This document shows, one piece after another, positions 1 through 5,482 of a stretch of 19,723 bases of DNA. Each line of letters begins with the position of its first letter. Positions within the stretch are counted from its first letter, which is position 1. The stretch is taken from NCBI GenBank assembly GCA_948468465.1, contig CAOKJJ010000087.1, forward strand, positions 1-19,723, read 5' to 3'. Source of the DNA: an uncultured Eubacterium sp. Lineage in GTDB: Bacteria; Bacillota_A; Clostridia; Lachnospirales; Lachnospiraceae. The translations under genes and the position numbers were made by a program. The notes beneath the pieces were generated by a model that made no database searches, was not told where the DNA came from, and worked only from the letters and a program-made list of their open reading frames with translations.

Positions 1-107
1 AAGATGAAAATCCGACTGTAAAAGGAAATATGCGGGATGTAGCAACGCTGAATCAGTTACTTGTGCTTGCGAATCTGGAAAGCGCATATATTGCGCTGAC
101 CGTATGA
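1..107 (+). pseudogene. 3' remnant resembling the C-terminus of a KilA-N domain protein
   Basis: An open frame enters from the left window edge (codons from position 3) and stops at TGA 105-107. Its peptide contains KGNMRDVATLNQLLVLANLE, which resembles from memory the C-terminal region of KilA-N (phage/mobile-element DNA-binding) proteins. In those proteins a further stretch of about 25 residues normally follows NLES; here it is replaced by AYIALTV and a stop, so the end looks truncated or recombined. The body of the gene lies outside the window, so neither its integrity nor its start can be judged. The family assignment is tentative. Confidence 0.4.
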
Positions 108-196
108 AAATGTAGTGGCTGGATGCTTAACAGCTCAATGGGTTATCTGAACTGTTACTTAAATTATGAAACAGAATTGATTTTTCTTAAAAATTC

Positions 197-225
197 TTGA
201 CAAAAGAAAAAATAACTGGTATTTT
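197..225 (+). promoter_or_regulatory. Putative sigma-A promoter (TTGACA-17-TATTTT)
   Basis: TTGACA lies at 197-202 and TATTTT at 220-225 with a 17-nt spacer. The -35 is perfect and the -10 matches 4 of 6. It would transcribe the 14-codon ORF at 266 and the hypothetical gene at 354. The rest of 108-320 shows no recognisable gene. Confidence 0.5.
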
Positions 226-265
226 TAAATTACTGATCAGGAAACAGTAGAAATGAGGTGATAGA

Positions 266-310
266 ATGAAGCGGGAATTGTTAGGTATCAGAATTAAAAT
301 CTGCTTATAA
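266..310 (+). other. 14-codon leader-like ORF
   Basis: ATG at 266 follows a good Shine-Dalgarno (GAGGTGAT) and encodes MKRELLGIRIKICL before TAA 308-310. It lies between the 197-225 promoter and the gene at 354. It could be a leader peptide, the residual 5' end of a lost gene, or chance. Only the promoter and ribosome binding site argue for it. Confidence 0.2.
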
Positions 311-353
311 TGGCATAGGCATGATAGACTTTTGCACTTGGAAGGATATAAAA

Positions 354-671
354 ATGATTGAACCATCAAAAGAGGACTGGAAATTATACAGACAGAAGAT
401 TGCAGAATGGCAGGAACAATATATGGAGAAACTGGTAAAGGAATATGCTGATTATTTATACAGCGATTTGCCTGCATCCACCAAGTTCTGGGAATTGGAA
501 AAAAGGATTAAGAGAGACAGAAAAAAGCCAGGCATTTGTGTTGAGTTAAAAAGATCCAGCATGTTTTGGGATATCGCCGGGTTGGTTTATGATAAGGTTA
601 TTTCTATGGATGATCTTGAAGAATTTAGTGACGTGGTAAAAGAAGCAGTAGCGTTGATTTTAAGCAGATAA
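354..671 (+). CDS. Small conserved hypothetical protein (105 aa)
   Basis: This encodes a highly charged, soluble, probably helical protein with no signal peptide or membrane segment. Visible features are a Trp/Tyr-rich start (EDWKLYRQKIAEWQEQYME), a basic centre (WELEKRIKRDRKKPG) and an acidic end (SMDDLEEFSDVVKEAV). I chose ATG 354 over the in-frame ATG 321 because GGAAGG at 340-345 sits 8 nt upstream of 354, while 321 has no ribosome binding site. I recall similar small proteins from Lachnospiraceae and other Firmicutes with no established function, sometimes labelled 'multidrug transporter' in databases. The absence of membrane segments makes that label unsupportable here. The hairpin repeat at 672-735 begins directly after the stop codon. 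Confidence 0.7.
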   Translation: MIEPSKEDWKLYRQKIAEWQEQYMEKLVKEYADYLYSDLPASTKFWELEKRIKRDRKKPGICVELKRSSMFWDIAGLVYDKVISMDDLEEFSDVVKEAVALILSR

Positions 672-735
672 GGAACTGTACGTAACTTTAGCAATTTGCA
701 CCAGGTAAATGGCAAAGTTATTTATTTACAGTTCC
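672..735. repeat. Imperfect inverted repeat / MITE-like hairpin
   Basis: GGAACTGTA (672-680) is mirrored exactly by TACAGTTCC (727-735), and inside it TAACTTT (683-689) pairs with AAAGTTA (714-720). The element is 64 bp and starts at the base after the stop codon of the upstream gene. No U-run follows the outer stem, so it is a poor classical terminator. The GGAACTGTA ends resemble some insertion-sequence termini, which suggests a miniature element. No target duplication is obvious, and mobility is inference. Confidence 0.5.
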
Positions 736-806
736 TGACTTGAATGAACCAGAAAAGAAACACAATGTCAATTCTGCTGCATGGTATTGAAAATTTGTCA
801 CTTTGT

Positions 807-1700
807 TTAATTACTCTTCTGATTGCGATATTCTCGTGGAGTACAGCCAAAATTCCTGACAAACAGCTTTGAAAAATAACTTAAATGATTAAATCCACAG
901 CTAAACGCGATCTCTGTAACACTTTTTTGCGTATTTCTAAGCAGCATACAACTCGTTTTCAGTCTGAACATATTCAAAAATTCCACTGGCGACTGCTGCA
1001 GATAGTGTTTGAAAATAAGGCAGCATTTACTGCGGCTTACGTTTCCCGAAGCCGCAATTTCATTTAATGACAGCTGCTCTGCATAGTTCTGGTAAATAAA
1101 TGATACCATATTTTTTTGAATTGCCAGATCATTATTTCTGCCGCTTTTGTTATCCTGAATAACTAATTCCCCACATTGCAGCAAGCTGCCCCATAGCTGG
1201 AGCATAACCGCGATAACCTGCATTTCATAGGCGTTTGCGGCCTTTTCTTTTAAATAATGGATTTGTTCAAGATATTCTGCGATTTTCCGCCCTCTTGCCT
1301 GCGTGGAATGAAAATGAAGGTATTCACAATCAGCATTTTCAATCACAGGCGTAACGTATTTTTGCAGTAATATTTGATTGCTCCCAAATAAAGACGGATG
1401 AAATAAAACACATAAAAAGCGGCAGTTCTGTTTTTTATAAGAATAGCCATAGTGCATTTGACGTGCATTGATCATAAGTACATCTTTTTCGTTCAGAACA
1501 ATTTTCTTGCCATTGATGTAATAGCACATTTTTCCCGACAGCATATAAATCCATTCAATATCGTCATGCCAATGACAGGACGCGCTCATCTCAGGATAAA
1601 CGGCTAAATCAGCGGTACGAATATACAACGGAATTCCCATCTGTTCATACTGAACAATTTCTGAAAAATCCTGCATGAGTTCAATCGTAATCATTTCCAT
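807..1700 (-). CDS. AraC-family transcriptional regulator (cupin + AraC HTH)
   Basis: The protein is 297 aa, a usual length for AraC regulators with an N-terminal cupin sensor. Residues about 30-100 carry the cupin-like pattern HWHDDIEWIYMLSG followed by YYINGKKIVLNEKDVLMI, as in small-ligand sensing domains. Residues about 200-295 are the paired helix-turn-helix domain, with SLNEIAASGNVSRSKC and the C-terminal signature VTEIAFSCGFNHLSYFSKLF...GCTPREYR. It is divergent from the MATE cassette at 1837 and so is the natural candidate to control it; that is inference from position. The first ATG is at 1700. The second, at 1694, is better spaced from AGGG and may be the true start. The ligand is unknown. 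Stop codon TAA complements 807-809. Confidence 0.9.
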   Translation of the reverse strand: MEMITIELMQDFSEIVQYEQMGIPLYIRTADLAVYPEMSASCHWHDDIEWIYMLSGKMCYYINGKKIVLNEKDVLMINARQMHYGYSYKKQNCRFLCVLFHPSLFGSNQILLQKYVTPVIENADCEYLHFHSTQARGRKIAEYLEQIHYLKEKAANAYEMQVIAVMLQLWGSLLQCGELVIQDNKSGRNNDLAIQKNMVSFIYQNYAEQLSLNEIAASGNVSRSKCCLIFKHYLQQSPVEFLNMFRLKTSCMLLRNTQKSVTEIAFSCGFNHLSYFSKLFVRNFGCTPREYRNQKSN

Positions 1701-1729
1701 CCCTGTAATTTCCCCAAAATACGATATTT

Positions 1730-1781
1730 ATACTTTTTAACGACAATTCTGCTAGAAAAAGTATGAAGCAAGCACTATAAT
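1730..1781 (+). promoter_or_regulatory. Divergent araC-type/MATE control region with inverted repeat
   Basis: ATACTTTTT (1730-1738) and AAAAAGTAT (1756-1764) form a perfect 9-bp inverted repeat with a 17-bp gap. TATAAT at 1776-1781 is a good -10 for the MATE side. The hexamer 17 nt upstream (1753-1758, TAGAAA) is a poor -35 and overlaps the right arm. This fits a promoter that needs an activator, plausibly the adjacent AraC protein, but binding is inferred. Confidence 0.4.
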
Positions 1782-1836
1782 TATAACAAAATACAGAGAA
1801 AAAACAAGAGAAACAGATGGGGAAAAGAGCGGGACT

Positions 1837-2037
1837 ATGAGAACAGAAAAAAATATTTTTTACAAAAAATTGACAGCATTGGTTTTTCCTATTGCGGTCC
1901 AAAATTTAATGACAGCTCTTGTCAGCGCATCAGACGCGCTTATGCTGGGATTTTTAAACCAGACGTCATTGCCCGCCGTATACAGGCATTACAAGCAATA
2001 CAAATGGGTGAAAAATCTAACTACAAACCAACAATAA
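1837..2037 (+). pseudogene. MATE efflux transporter, copy 1, internally deleted (N-terminus fused to C-terminal tail)
   Basis: The 66-aa frame starts like a MATE multidrug/Na+ antiporter (FPIAVQNLMTALVSASDALM, first transmembrane helix, residues about 12-40). At about residue 45 (NQTSL) it jumps directly to PAVYRHYKQYKWVKNL and stops. The same tail is the authentic C-terminus of the longer MATE fragment ending at 4711. About 380-400 residues of a normal transporter of roughly 450 are therefore missing, yet the frame is kept through the joint. A MATE protein normally has a Ser-Ala-Val after this Leu, so the original DNA probably resembled the tail's TGCCCGCCGT. This would make it a short-homology deletion joint (inference, because the parent is not in the window). 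The product cannot be a transporter. Confidence 0.85.
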
Positions 2038-2040
2038 GGA
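1970..2040 (+). repeat. MATE C-terminal tail direct repeat, copy 1
   Basis: About 71 bp aligns without gaps to 4644-4714 with only a few mismatches. It covers the last codons of MATE, the stop codon and the start of the following GGAGG. It is one of the anchors showing that the cassette is duplicated (offset 2674 bp). Confidence 0.9.
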
Positions 2041-2047
2041 GGTACTT

Positions 2048-2680
2048 ATGAACCAAAAAGAAAGAATGCAAAACGGTCTGCCTTATAAGGCATGGCTTGA
2101 TGGATTGGAAGAAGAACGGGAAGCCTGCAAGCAGCTCATTTATGAATTTAATTTTCTGCCGCCGAACCAAAGAGCCAGGATTCCTGAGATGCTGCAAAAG
2201 CTGCTTGGAAAAACAGGGGGAAACGTATGGATAGAGCCGCCGTTCCACTGCGACTATGGATGGAATATTGAAGTAGGCAGCAATTTCTTCGCGAATTATA
2301 ACCTCACGATTCTTGACGTAGGAAAAGTTACAATTGGGAAAAATGCACAAATCGCTCCCAATGTAGCTATTTATACAGCAGGACACCCTATCCACCCGGA
2401 AAGCCGCAATTCAGGTTATGAATACGGCATACCTGTCACGATTGGGGATAACGTATGGATAGGCGGCAATGCCGTCATACTTCCGGGAGTCACGATTGGA
2501 AACAATGTCGTCATTGGAGCAGGGAGCATTGTAGCAAAAGATATCCCGGACAATATGATTGCAGCAGGCAATCCCTGCAGCATTATCCGTGAAATAACAG
2601 AAGAAGACAGAATCTATTACTTTAGGAAAAGGAAGTTTGATACAGAATCCTGGAATGACATGGAGGAAAACAGAACATGA
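2048..2680 (+). CDS. Sugar O-acetyltransferase (maltose/galactoside acetyltransferase, LacA/Maa/NodL type)
   Basis: At 210 aa it has the full length of this family, which uses acetyl-CoA to acetylate a sugar hydroxyl in the cytoplasm. Residues 1-50 are the helical N-terminal domain (mac-type: RMQNGLPYKAWLDGLEEER). From about residue 58 there are hexapeptide repeats of a left-handed beta-helix, such as VTIGDNVWIGGNAVILPG and VTIGNNVVIGAGSIVAKDIP. The catalytic histidine is H113 in YTAGHPIHP. ATG 2048 has a strong GGAGG at 2038-2042. The stop overlaps the VOC start (ATGA, 2677-2680), so the two are translationally coupled. It is the only complete copy; in the second cassette this gene has been cut out. 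The substrate cannot be told from sequence, and a detoxifying role is suggested only by context. Confidence 0.93.
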   Translation: MNQKERMQNGLPYKAWLDGLEEEREACKQLIYEFNFLPPNQRARIPEMLQKLLGKTGGNVWIEPPFHCDYGWNIEVGSNFFANYNLTILDVGKVTIGKNAQIAPNVAIYTAGHPIHPESRNSGYEYGIPVTIGDNVWIGGNAVILPGVTIGNNVVIGAGSIVAKDIPDNMIAAGNPCSIIREITEEDRIYYFRKRKFDTESWNDMEENRT

Positions 2681-2922
2681 AAATGGAGCATGCAGCACTG
2701 TATGTAAAAGATTTAGAACGCGCAAAAGATTTTTTTACACATTATTTCCATGCAGTGGCAGGGGAAAAATACCATAACCAAAAAACAGGTTTCCAGTCTT
2801 ATTTTCTTTCTTTTCAGGGAGACTGCAGGCTGGAGATTATGAATAAACCAGAAATGCAAAGCATGGAAAAGCCGCTTGCCCGGACTGATTTTGAAGATAA
2901 TCAGATTGAGATCACAATATAA
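2677..2922 (+). pseudogene. VOC/glyoxalase-like protein, copy 1, probably internally deleted
   Basis: The 81-aa frame begins as a normal VOC-fold protein (MKMEHAALYVKDLERAKDFF, then TGFQSYFLSFQGDCRLEIMN). Relatives I recall are about 125 aa: after KPLART they continue with HIAFSVGS and a second half before ending in a conserved NQIEI. Here KPLARTDF runs straight into EDNQIEITI, so about 45 residues of the second beta-alpha-beta-beta-beta module, with part of the metal site, appear to be missing while the frame is intact. The C-terminal Glu of the fold (NQIEI) remains. It overlaps the acetyltransferase by 4 nt. It could still be expressed, but a functional enzyme is doubtful. Confidence 0.7.
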
Positions 2923-3013
2923 CGCAGACGTTTTCTTTAAAAATCCGTCATTTTTGCAAAATTGGGGAGTGCAGATCGCGGGAATGATTTGCAGACCGAT
3001 GCAGCTATATATA

Positions 3014-3045
3014 AGACACTTCTGTATTTTGCAGAAGTGTCTTTT
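3014..3045 (+). terminator. Intrinsic terminator after the copy 1 acetyltransferase-VOC pair
   Basis: AGACACTTCTG (3014-3024) pairs perfectly with CAGAAGTGTCT (3032-3042) over an 11-bp stem with a 7-nt loop, followed by a short T-run (3042-3045). The T-run is modest, so efficiency may be moderate. The remaining gap from 2923 to 3204 holds no convincing gene. Confidence 0.65.
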
Positions 3046-3150
3046 GAGTGAAAAAACACCTTCCTTATCTTGCATTATTTTTAATATATAGCTTACTGTT
3101 TTATTGGATTAAAAGGTAATTTTATGATAACATAAATACAGCTGTTTTTG

Positions 3151-3176
3151 ACAGATATTAAAAAATACATATCTGT
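3151..3176 (+). promoter_or_regulatory. Palindrome and -35-like box upstream of the GDSL hydrolase
   Basis: ACAGATAT (3151-3158) and ATATCTGT (3169-3176) form a perfect 8-bp inverted repeat with a 10-bp gap. TTGACA (3148-3153) overlaps the left arm. No good -10 stands at the right distance. This looks like an operator over the promoter of the gene at 3205. In the second cassette only the sequence downstream of the palindrome (TGTACAGATCAAAT) survives. Confidence 0.35.
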
Positions 3177-3204
3177 ACAGATCAAATGAAATGAGACTGA
3201 TATT

Positions 3205-3891
3205 ATGAATGAAAAAACAAGTACGAAAATAAGCAGAAAAACCGTTTTATGTTATGGGGATTCCAATACGTATGGGTATAATCCTTTAAACGGGCTGCGT
3301 TATCCAGAGGATATCCGATGGACGGGAAGACTGAGCAAAATACTGGGAGATAATTATCGGGTAGTTGAAGAAGGATGCAACGGACGGACAACCGTGCATG
3401 ATGATCCGGCAGACGGCTGGAAAAACGGATTGGATTATCTGCGGCCATGCCTGAATTCTCATAAGCCAGTGGATATTGTTATCTTAATGCTTGGGAGCAA
3501 TGATTTAAAGCAAACGTTTTGCTTATCTGCAAAGGATATAGCAGCGGGAGCAGAAACGCTGGCAGAAGTGATACAGGATTTCACACTGGAAAAACAGGGG
3601 TTTGTGCCCAGCATCATTCTTGTTTCACCGCCGGAAATAGGACCAGGCATTACAAATTCAGATTTTAACTTTGCATTTTCTGCAGATGCCGTAGAAAAAT
3701 CCAAAGAATTGACAATTTATTATCGTCAGGCTGCAGAAAGAAGAGGATGTATTTTCTTTGACGCTGCGCGGTTTATCCGCCCTTCGGATGCTGATTCCCT
3801 GCATCTGATGCCGGAGGCGCATGCTGTTTTGGCTGAGCGGTTAAGCGAAGTTGTCAGATCTTGTTATAATCATAACATCGAAAGGGGATGA
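3205..3891 (+). CDS. SGNH/GDSL-family hydrolase (arylesterase/lipase-like)
   Basis: The 228-aa protein shows all SGNH blocks. Block I is LCYGDSNTYGYNP with nucleophile S20, block II is EEGCNGRTT (about 55-63), block III is MLGSNDLK with N99, and block V is DSLHL with D197 and H200. It hydrolyses ester bonds of small or acylated substrates; the exact substrate is unknown. No signal peptide is visible, so it is probably cytoplasmic. The region from 3174 to 3260 and again the piece around 3434-3473 recur in the wreck at 4800-4923, so this is the intact member of a duplicated pair. The ribosome binding site is weak (GAAATGAG upstream of ATG 3205). The stop at 3889-3891 is followed almost directly by the broken second MATE copy. 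Confidence 0.9.
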   Translation: MNEKTSTKISRKTVLCYGDSNTYGYNPLNGLRYPEDIRWTGRLSKILGDNYRVVEEGCNGRTTVHDDPADGWKNGLDYLRPCLNSHKPVDIVILMLGSNDLKQTFCLSAKDIAAGAETLAEVIQDFTLEKQGFVPSIILVSPPEIGPGITNSDFNFAFSADAVEKSKELTIYYRQAAERRGCIFFDAARFIRPSDADSLHLMPEAHAVLAERLSEVVRSCYNHNIERG

Positions 3892-3901
3892 TAAAGGATG
3901 A

Positions 3902-4711
3902 ATTCCGAAAAGCATGCAAATGGGAGTCGCAGGGGCGGCTTTGGCAACAACCATATCGAGAGCAGCCGAATTGCTGCTTACTGTTTTTGAAAATCTGAAA
4001 ACAGGTGTTGTCCGGGTAAGATGGAAATATTTTCGTTCTGATTTTGTCCGGTTAAAACGGGATTATTACCGTTATACAATGCCAGTATTAGCAAATGAAT
4101 TAGTGTGGGGCTGCGGCTTTACCATGTTTTCCGTAATTATGGGACATCTTGGGAGTAACGCGGTTGCGGCTAATTCGGTCGCTAATATTGTGAAAAATAT
4201 TATCGCGTGCGTATGCCTGGGAATTGGCACAGGAAGCGGTATTTTAGTCGGCAATGAACTTGGCAGAGGCAATCTTGACACGGCAAAAAAATATGGCGGC
4301 ATGCTTTGCAGAATATCATTGATTACCGGGGCTGTTTCCGGACTTTTGATTTTGCTGTTAAGTCCTTTGATTTTGCGGTTTACCACAAGCCTGACGGAGC
4401 AGGCACATACCTATCTGCAAATGATGCTGTACATATGCTCCTACTACATGATAGGGAAATCCATAAACTCTACGGTAGTCGCAGGAATTTTTTGTGCAGG
4501 CGGAGACACAAGGTTTGGTTTGATATGCGATGCTGTAACGATGTGGATGATCATTATACCGCTTGGAGCAATTGCCGCATTTGTCTTACAGGTTCCGGTA
4601 TTGGCAGTTTATTTTTTGCTGAATTTAGACGAATTTGTAAAACTGCCCGCCGTATACAGGCATTACAAACAATACAAATGGGTGAAAAATCTAACTAAAA
4701 ATCAACAATAA
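3902..4711 (+). pseudogene. MATE efflux transporter, copy 2, lacking the N-terminal third
   Basis: The frame reads IPKSMQMGVAGAALATTISR from 3902, immediately after an in-frame TGA (3899-3901), and runs to TAA 4709-4711. It covers roughly the C-terminal 265 residues of a MATE protein. The GVAGAALATTISR motif of the central loop, several hydrophobic helices, the GIGTGSGILVGNELGRG pattern of the second half and the normal tail are all seen. About 170-180 N-terminal residues are absent and no ribosome binding site serves ATG 3914 well. It abuts the 3' end of the GDSL gene, so the joint is a rearrangement point. Half of the two-bundle fold is largely missing, so transport activity is unlikely. 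Confidence 0.85.
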
Positions 4712-4714
4712 GGG
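4644..4714 (+). repeat. MATE C-terminal tail direct repeat, copy 2
   Basis: This is the partner of 1970-2040, nearly identical including the stop codon. Just after it, copy 2 continues with GGAGGAAAACAGAAT, which in copy 1 is found only at 2662 at the end of the acetyltransferase gene. Confidence 0.9.
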
Positions 4715-4727
4715 AGGAAAACAGAAT

Positions 4728-4796
4728 ATGAAAATGGAACATGCTGCATTGTATGTAAATGACATTGAAGATAATCAGATTGAGATAACAATATAG
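4728..4796 (+). pseudogene. VOC/glyoxalase relic, copy 2 (22 codons)
   Basis: The frame MKMEHAALYVNDIEDNQIEITI is the first 10-14 and last 8-9 residues of the copy 1 VOC protein joined in frame, ending at TAG 4794-4796. Everything between KDLE and EDNQ is gone. In copy 1 the two candidate break points share a GA-rich short similarity (GATTTAGAA and GATTTTGAA). It keeps a good ribosome binding site (GGGAGG at 4712-4717), so a 22-residue peptide might be made, but no function is expected. Confidence 0.85.
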
Positions 4797-4838
4797 CGTA
4801 GAAATTTGTACAGATCAAATAACCTGGGGATGATATTT

Positions 4839-4923
4839 ATGAATGGAAAAATGAGCACAAAAATAAATAGAAAAACGGTTTGGATTACCTGCGGCCATGC
4901 CTGAATTCCCATAAGCCAGTGGA
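4839..4923 (+). pseudogene. GDSL hydrolase relic, copy 2
   Basis: From about 4810 the DNA follows the upstream region and first 14 codons of the intact GDSL gene (MNGKMSTKINRKTV against MNEKTSTKISRKTV). It then jumps to a stretch matching 3434-3473 (GGATTACCTGCGGCCATGCC...) in a shifted frame, stopping at TGA 4902-4904. Homology ends near 4922. About 180 bp were lost between GAAAAACSG-like short repeats. The catalytic blocks are absent. Confidence 0.85.
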
Positions 4924-5092
4924 GCTTCCTCATTCACAATGTAATCAATATTAATATCCAATACCCAGTCGTAATCAAGGGGCGGGCGTTTCTGTCCGAT
5001 TCACCGCCAGCCACAACGAGTTCAATGCCATTAAGATATCTTTCAAGGCTAATGGGTTCGATTAATGGCTGTGCGGTAATATTGTTCCACAT
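4923..5092 (-). pseudogene. DUF5131-like (phage-associated) protein remnant, frameshifted
   Basis: Reading the minus strand from 5092 gives MWNNITAQPLIEPISLERYL, then ELVVAGGESDRNARPL. A one-base loss in the C-run after NARP shifts the frame; the next frame reads DYDWVLDI. The VVxGGESDRNARPLxYDWVLDIR pattern is characteristic of DUF5131 proteins, found on phages and integrative elements. Only about 55 codons remain; the sequence after WVLDI no longer looks like the family, and the left end abuts the GDSL relic. The family call is from recognition of the motif, not a search. Confidence 0.7.
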
Positions 5093-5106
5093 TGTCCATC
5101 AGTCTC

Positions 5107-5135
5107 TTTACACTCTCAAAACTTTTCAGTATAAT
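5107..5135 (+). promoter_or_regulatory. Sigma-A promoter for the small gene at 5170
   Basis: TTTACA (5107-5112) and a perfect TATAAT (5130-5135) are separated by exactly 17 nt. The ribosome binding site AAAGGAG follows at 5152-5158. Confidence 0.75.
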
Positions 5136-5169
5136 ATAATTATCATATTGAAAAGGAGTGATAGAAAGG

Positions 5170-5352
5170 ATGGTAGCAGATATTATGACAGATAAACAAT
5201 TTGACGCTTTAATTTTAGATAGTATCTTTGATCTAATGCACATACGTGATACAACGAATGATGACAAAACAAGAGAATTAGCAAATGAAATGATTAAAAG
5301 ATATGAGATCAAATTAAGATTAGATACACAAAAATTTTCAACAAATAACTAG
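5170..5352 (+). CDS. Small hypothetical protein (60 aa)
   Basis: A short, soluble, charged and probably helical protein: MVADIMTDKQFDALILDSIF, then RELANEMIKRYEIKLRL. I do not recognise a named domain; the MTDKQFD opening is seen in small proteins of integrative elements, from memory. ATG 5170 lies 11 nt after GGAG (5155-5158). A GTG at 5158 overlaps that site, and ATG 5185 is a further in-frame option. It is a self-contained unit with a consensus-like promoter just upstream and a good terminator 20 nt downstream, which supports it being a real gene despite its size. Confidence 0.6.
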   Translation: MVADIMTDKQFDALILDSIFDLMHIRDTTNDDKTRELANEMIKRYEIKLRLDTQKFSTNN

Positions 5353-5371
5353 TAACAACCATATAATAAAG

Positions 5372-5411
5372 AGTGTAAAGCCTATGAAATTGCCAAGGGC
5401 TTTACACTTTT
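5372..5411 (+). terminator. Intrinsic terminator
   Basis: AGTGTAAAGCC (5372-5382) pairs perfectly with GGCTTTACACT (5398-5408), with a 15-nt loop and a trailing T-run to 5411. It ends the transcript of the 60-aa gene and insulates the GNAT-TetR operon. Confidence 0.75.
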
Positions 5412-5453
5412 GGTTTCTCATGGAATACTGGCCGGCTTAATGATATTTTTGTA

Positions 5454-5482
5454 TTGACAAAAGCGACATTAGTGTCTATCAT
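5454..5482 (+). promoter_or_regulatory. Sigma-A promoter of the GNAT-TetR operon
   Basis: TTGACA (5454-5459) and TATCAT (5477-5482) have a 17-nt spacer. The start codon of the acetyltransferase is at 5527. Confidence 0.75.

Noticed and set aside
2941..3051. 36-codon open stretch ending in TLLYFAEVSFE, possibly a gene 3' remnant
   Set aside because: It has no start codon or ribosome binding site, no family was recognised, and its end coincides with the terminator hairpin at 3014-3045, which explains the sequence better.
3898..3991. ATG behind AAAGG at 3898, suggesting a new gene after the GDSL hydrolase
   Set aside because: It is in a different frame from the MATE homology and stops after about 30 codons; the MATE-like frame starts at 3902.
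4923..5092. Functional DUF5131 gene
   Set aside because: Only about 55 codons remain, with a one-base frameshift and no family-like C-terminus.
1..5100. Intact integrative element or prophage
   Set aside because: No integrase, transposase, att-site pair or structural gene was seen; only relics are present.
5049..5312. 87-codon minus-strand ORF
   Set aside because: It overlaps the promoter and coding region of the 60-aa gene and has no ribosome binding site; its 3' part only passes through the DUF5131 relic in another frame.
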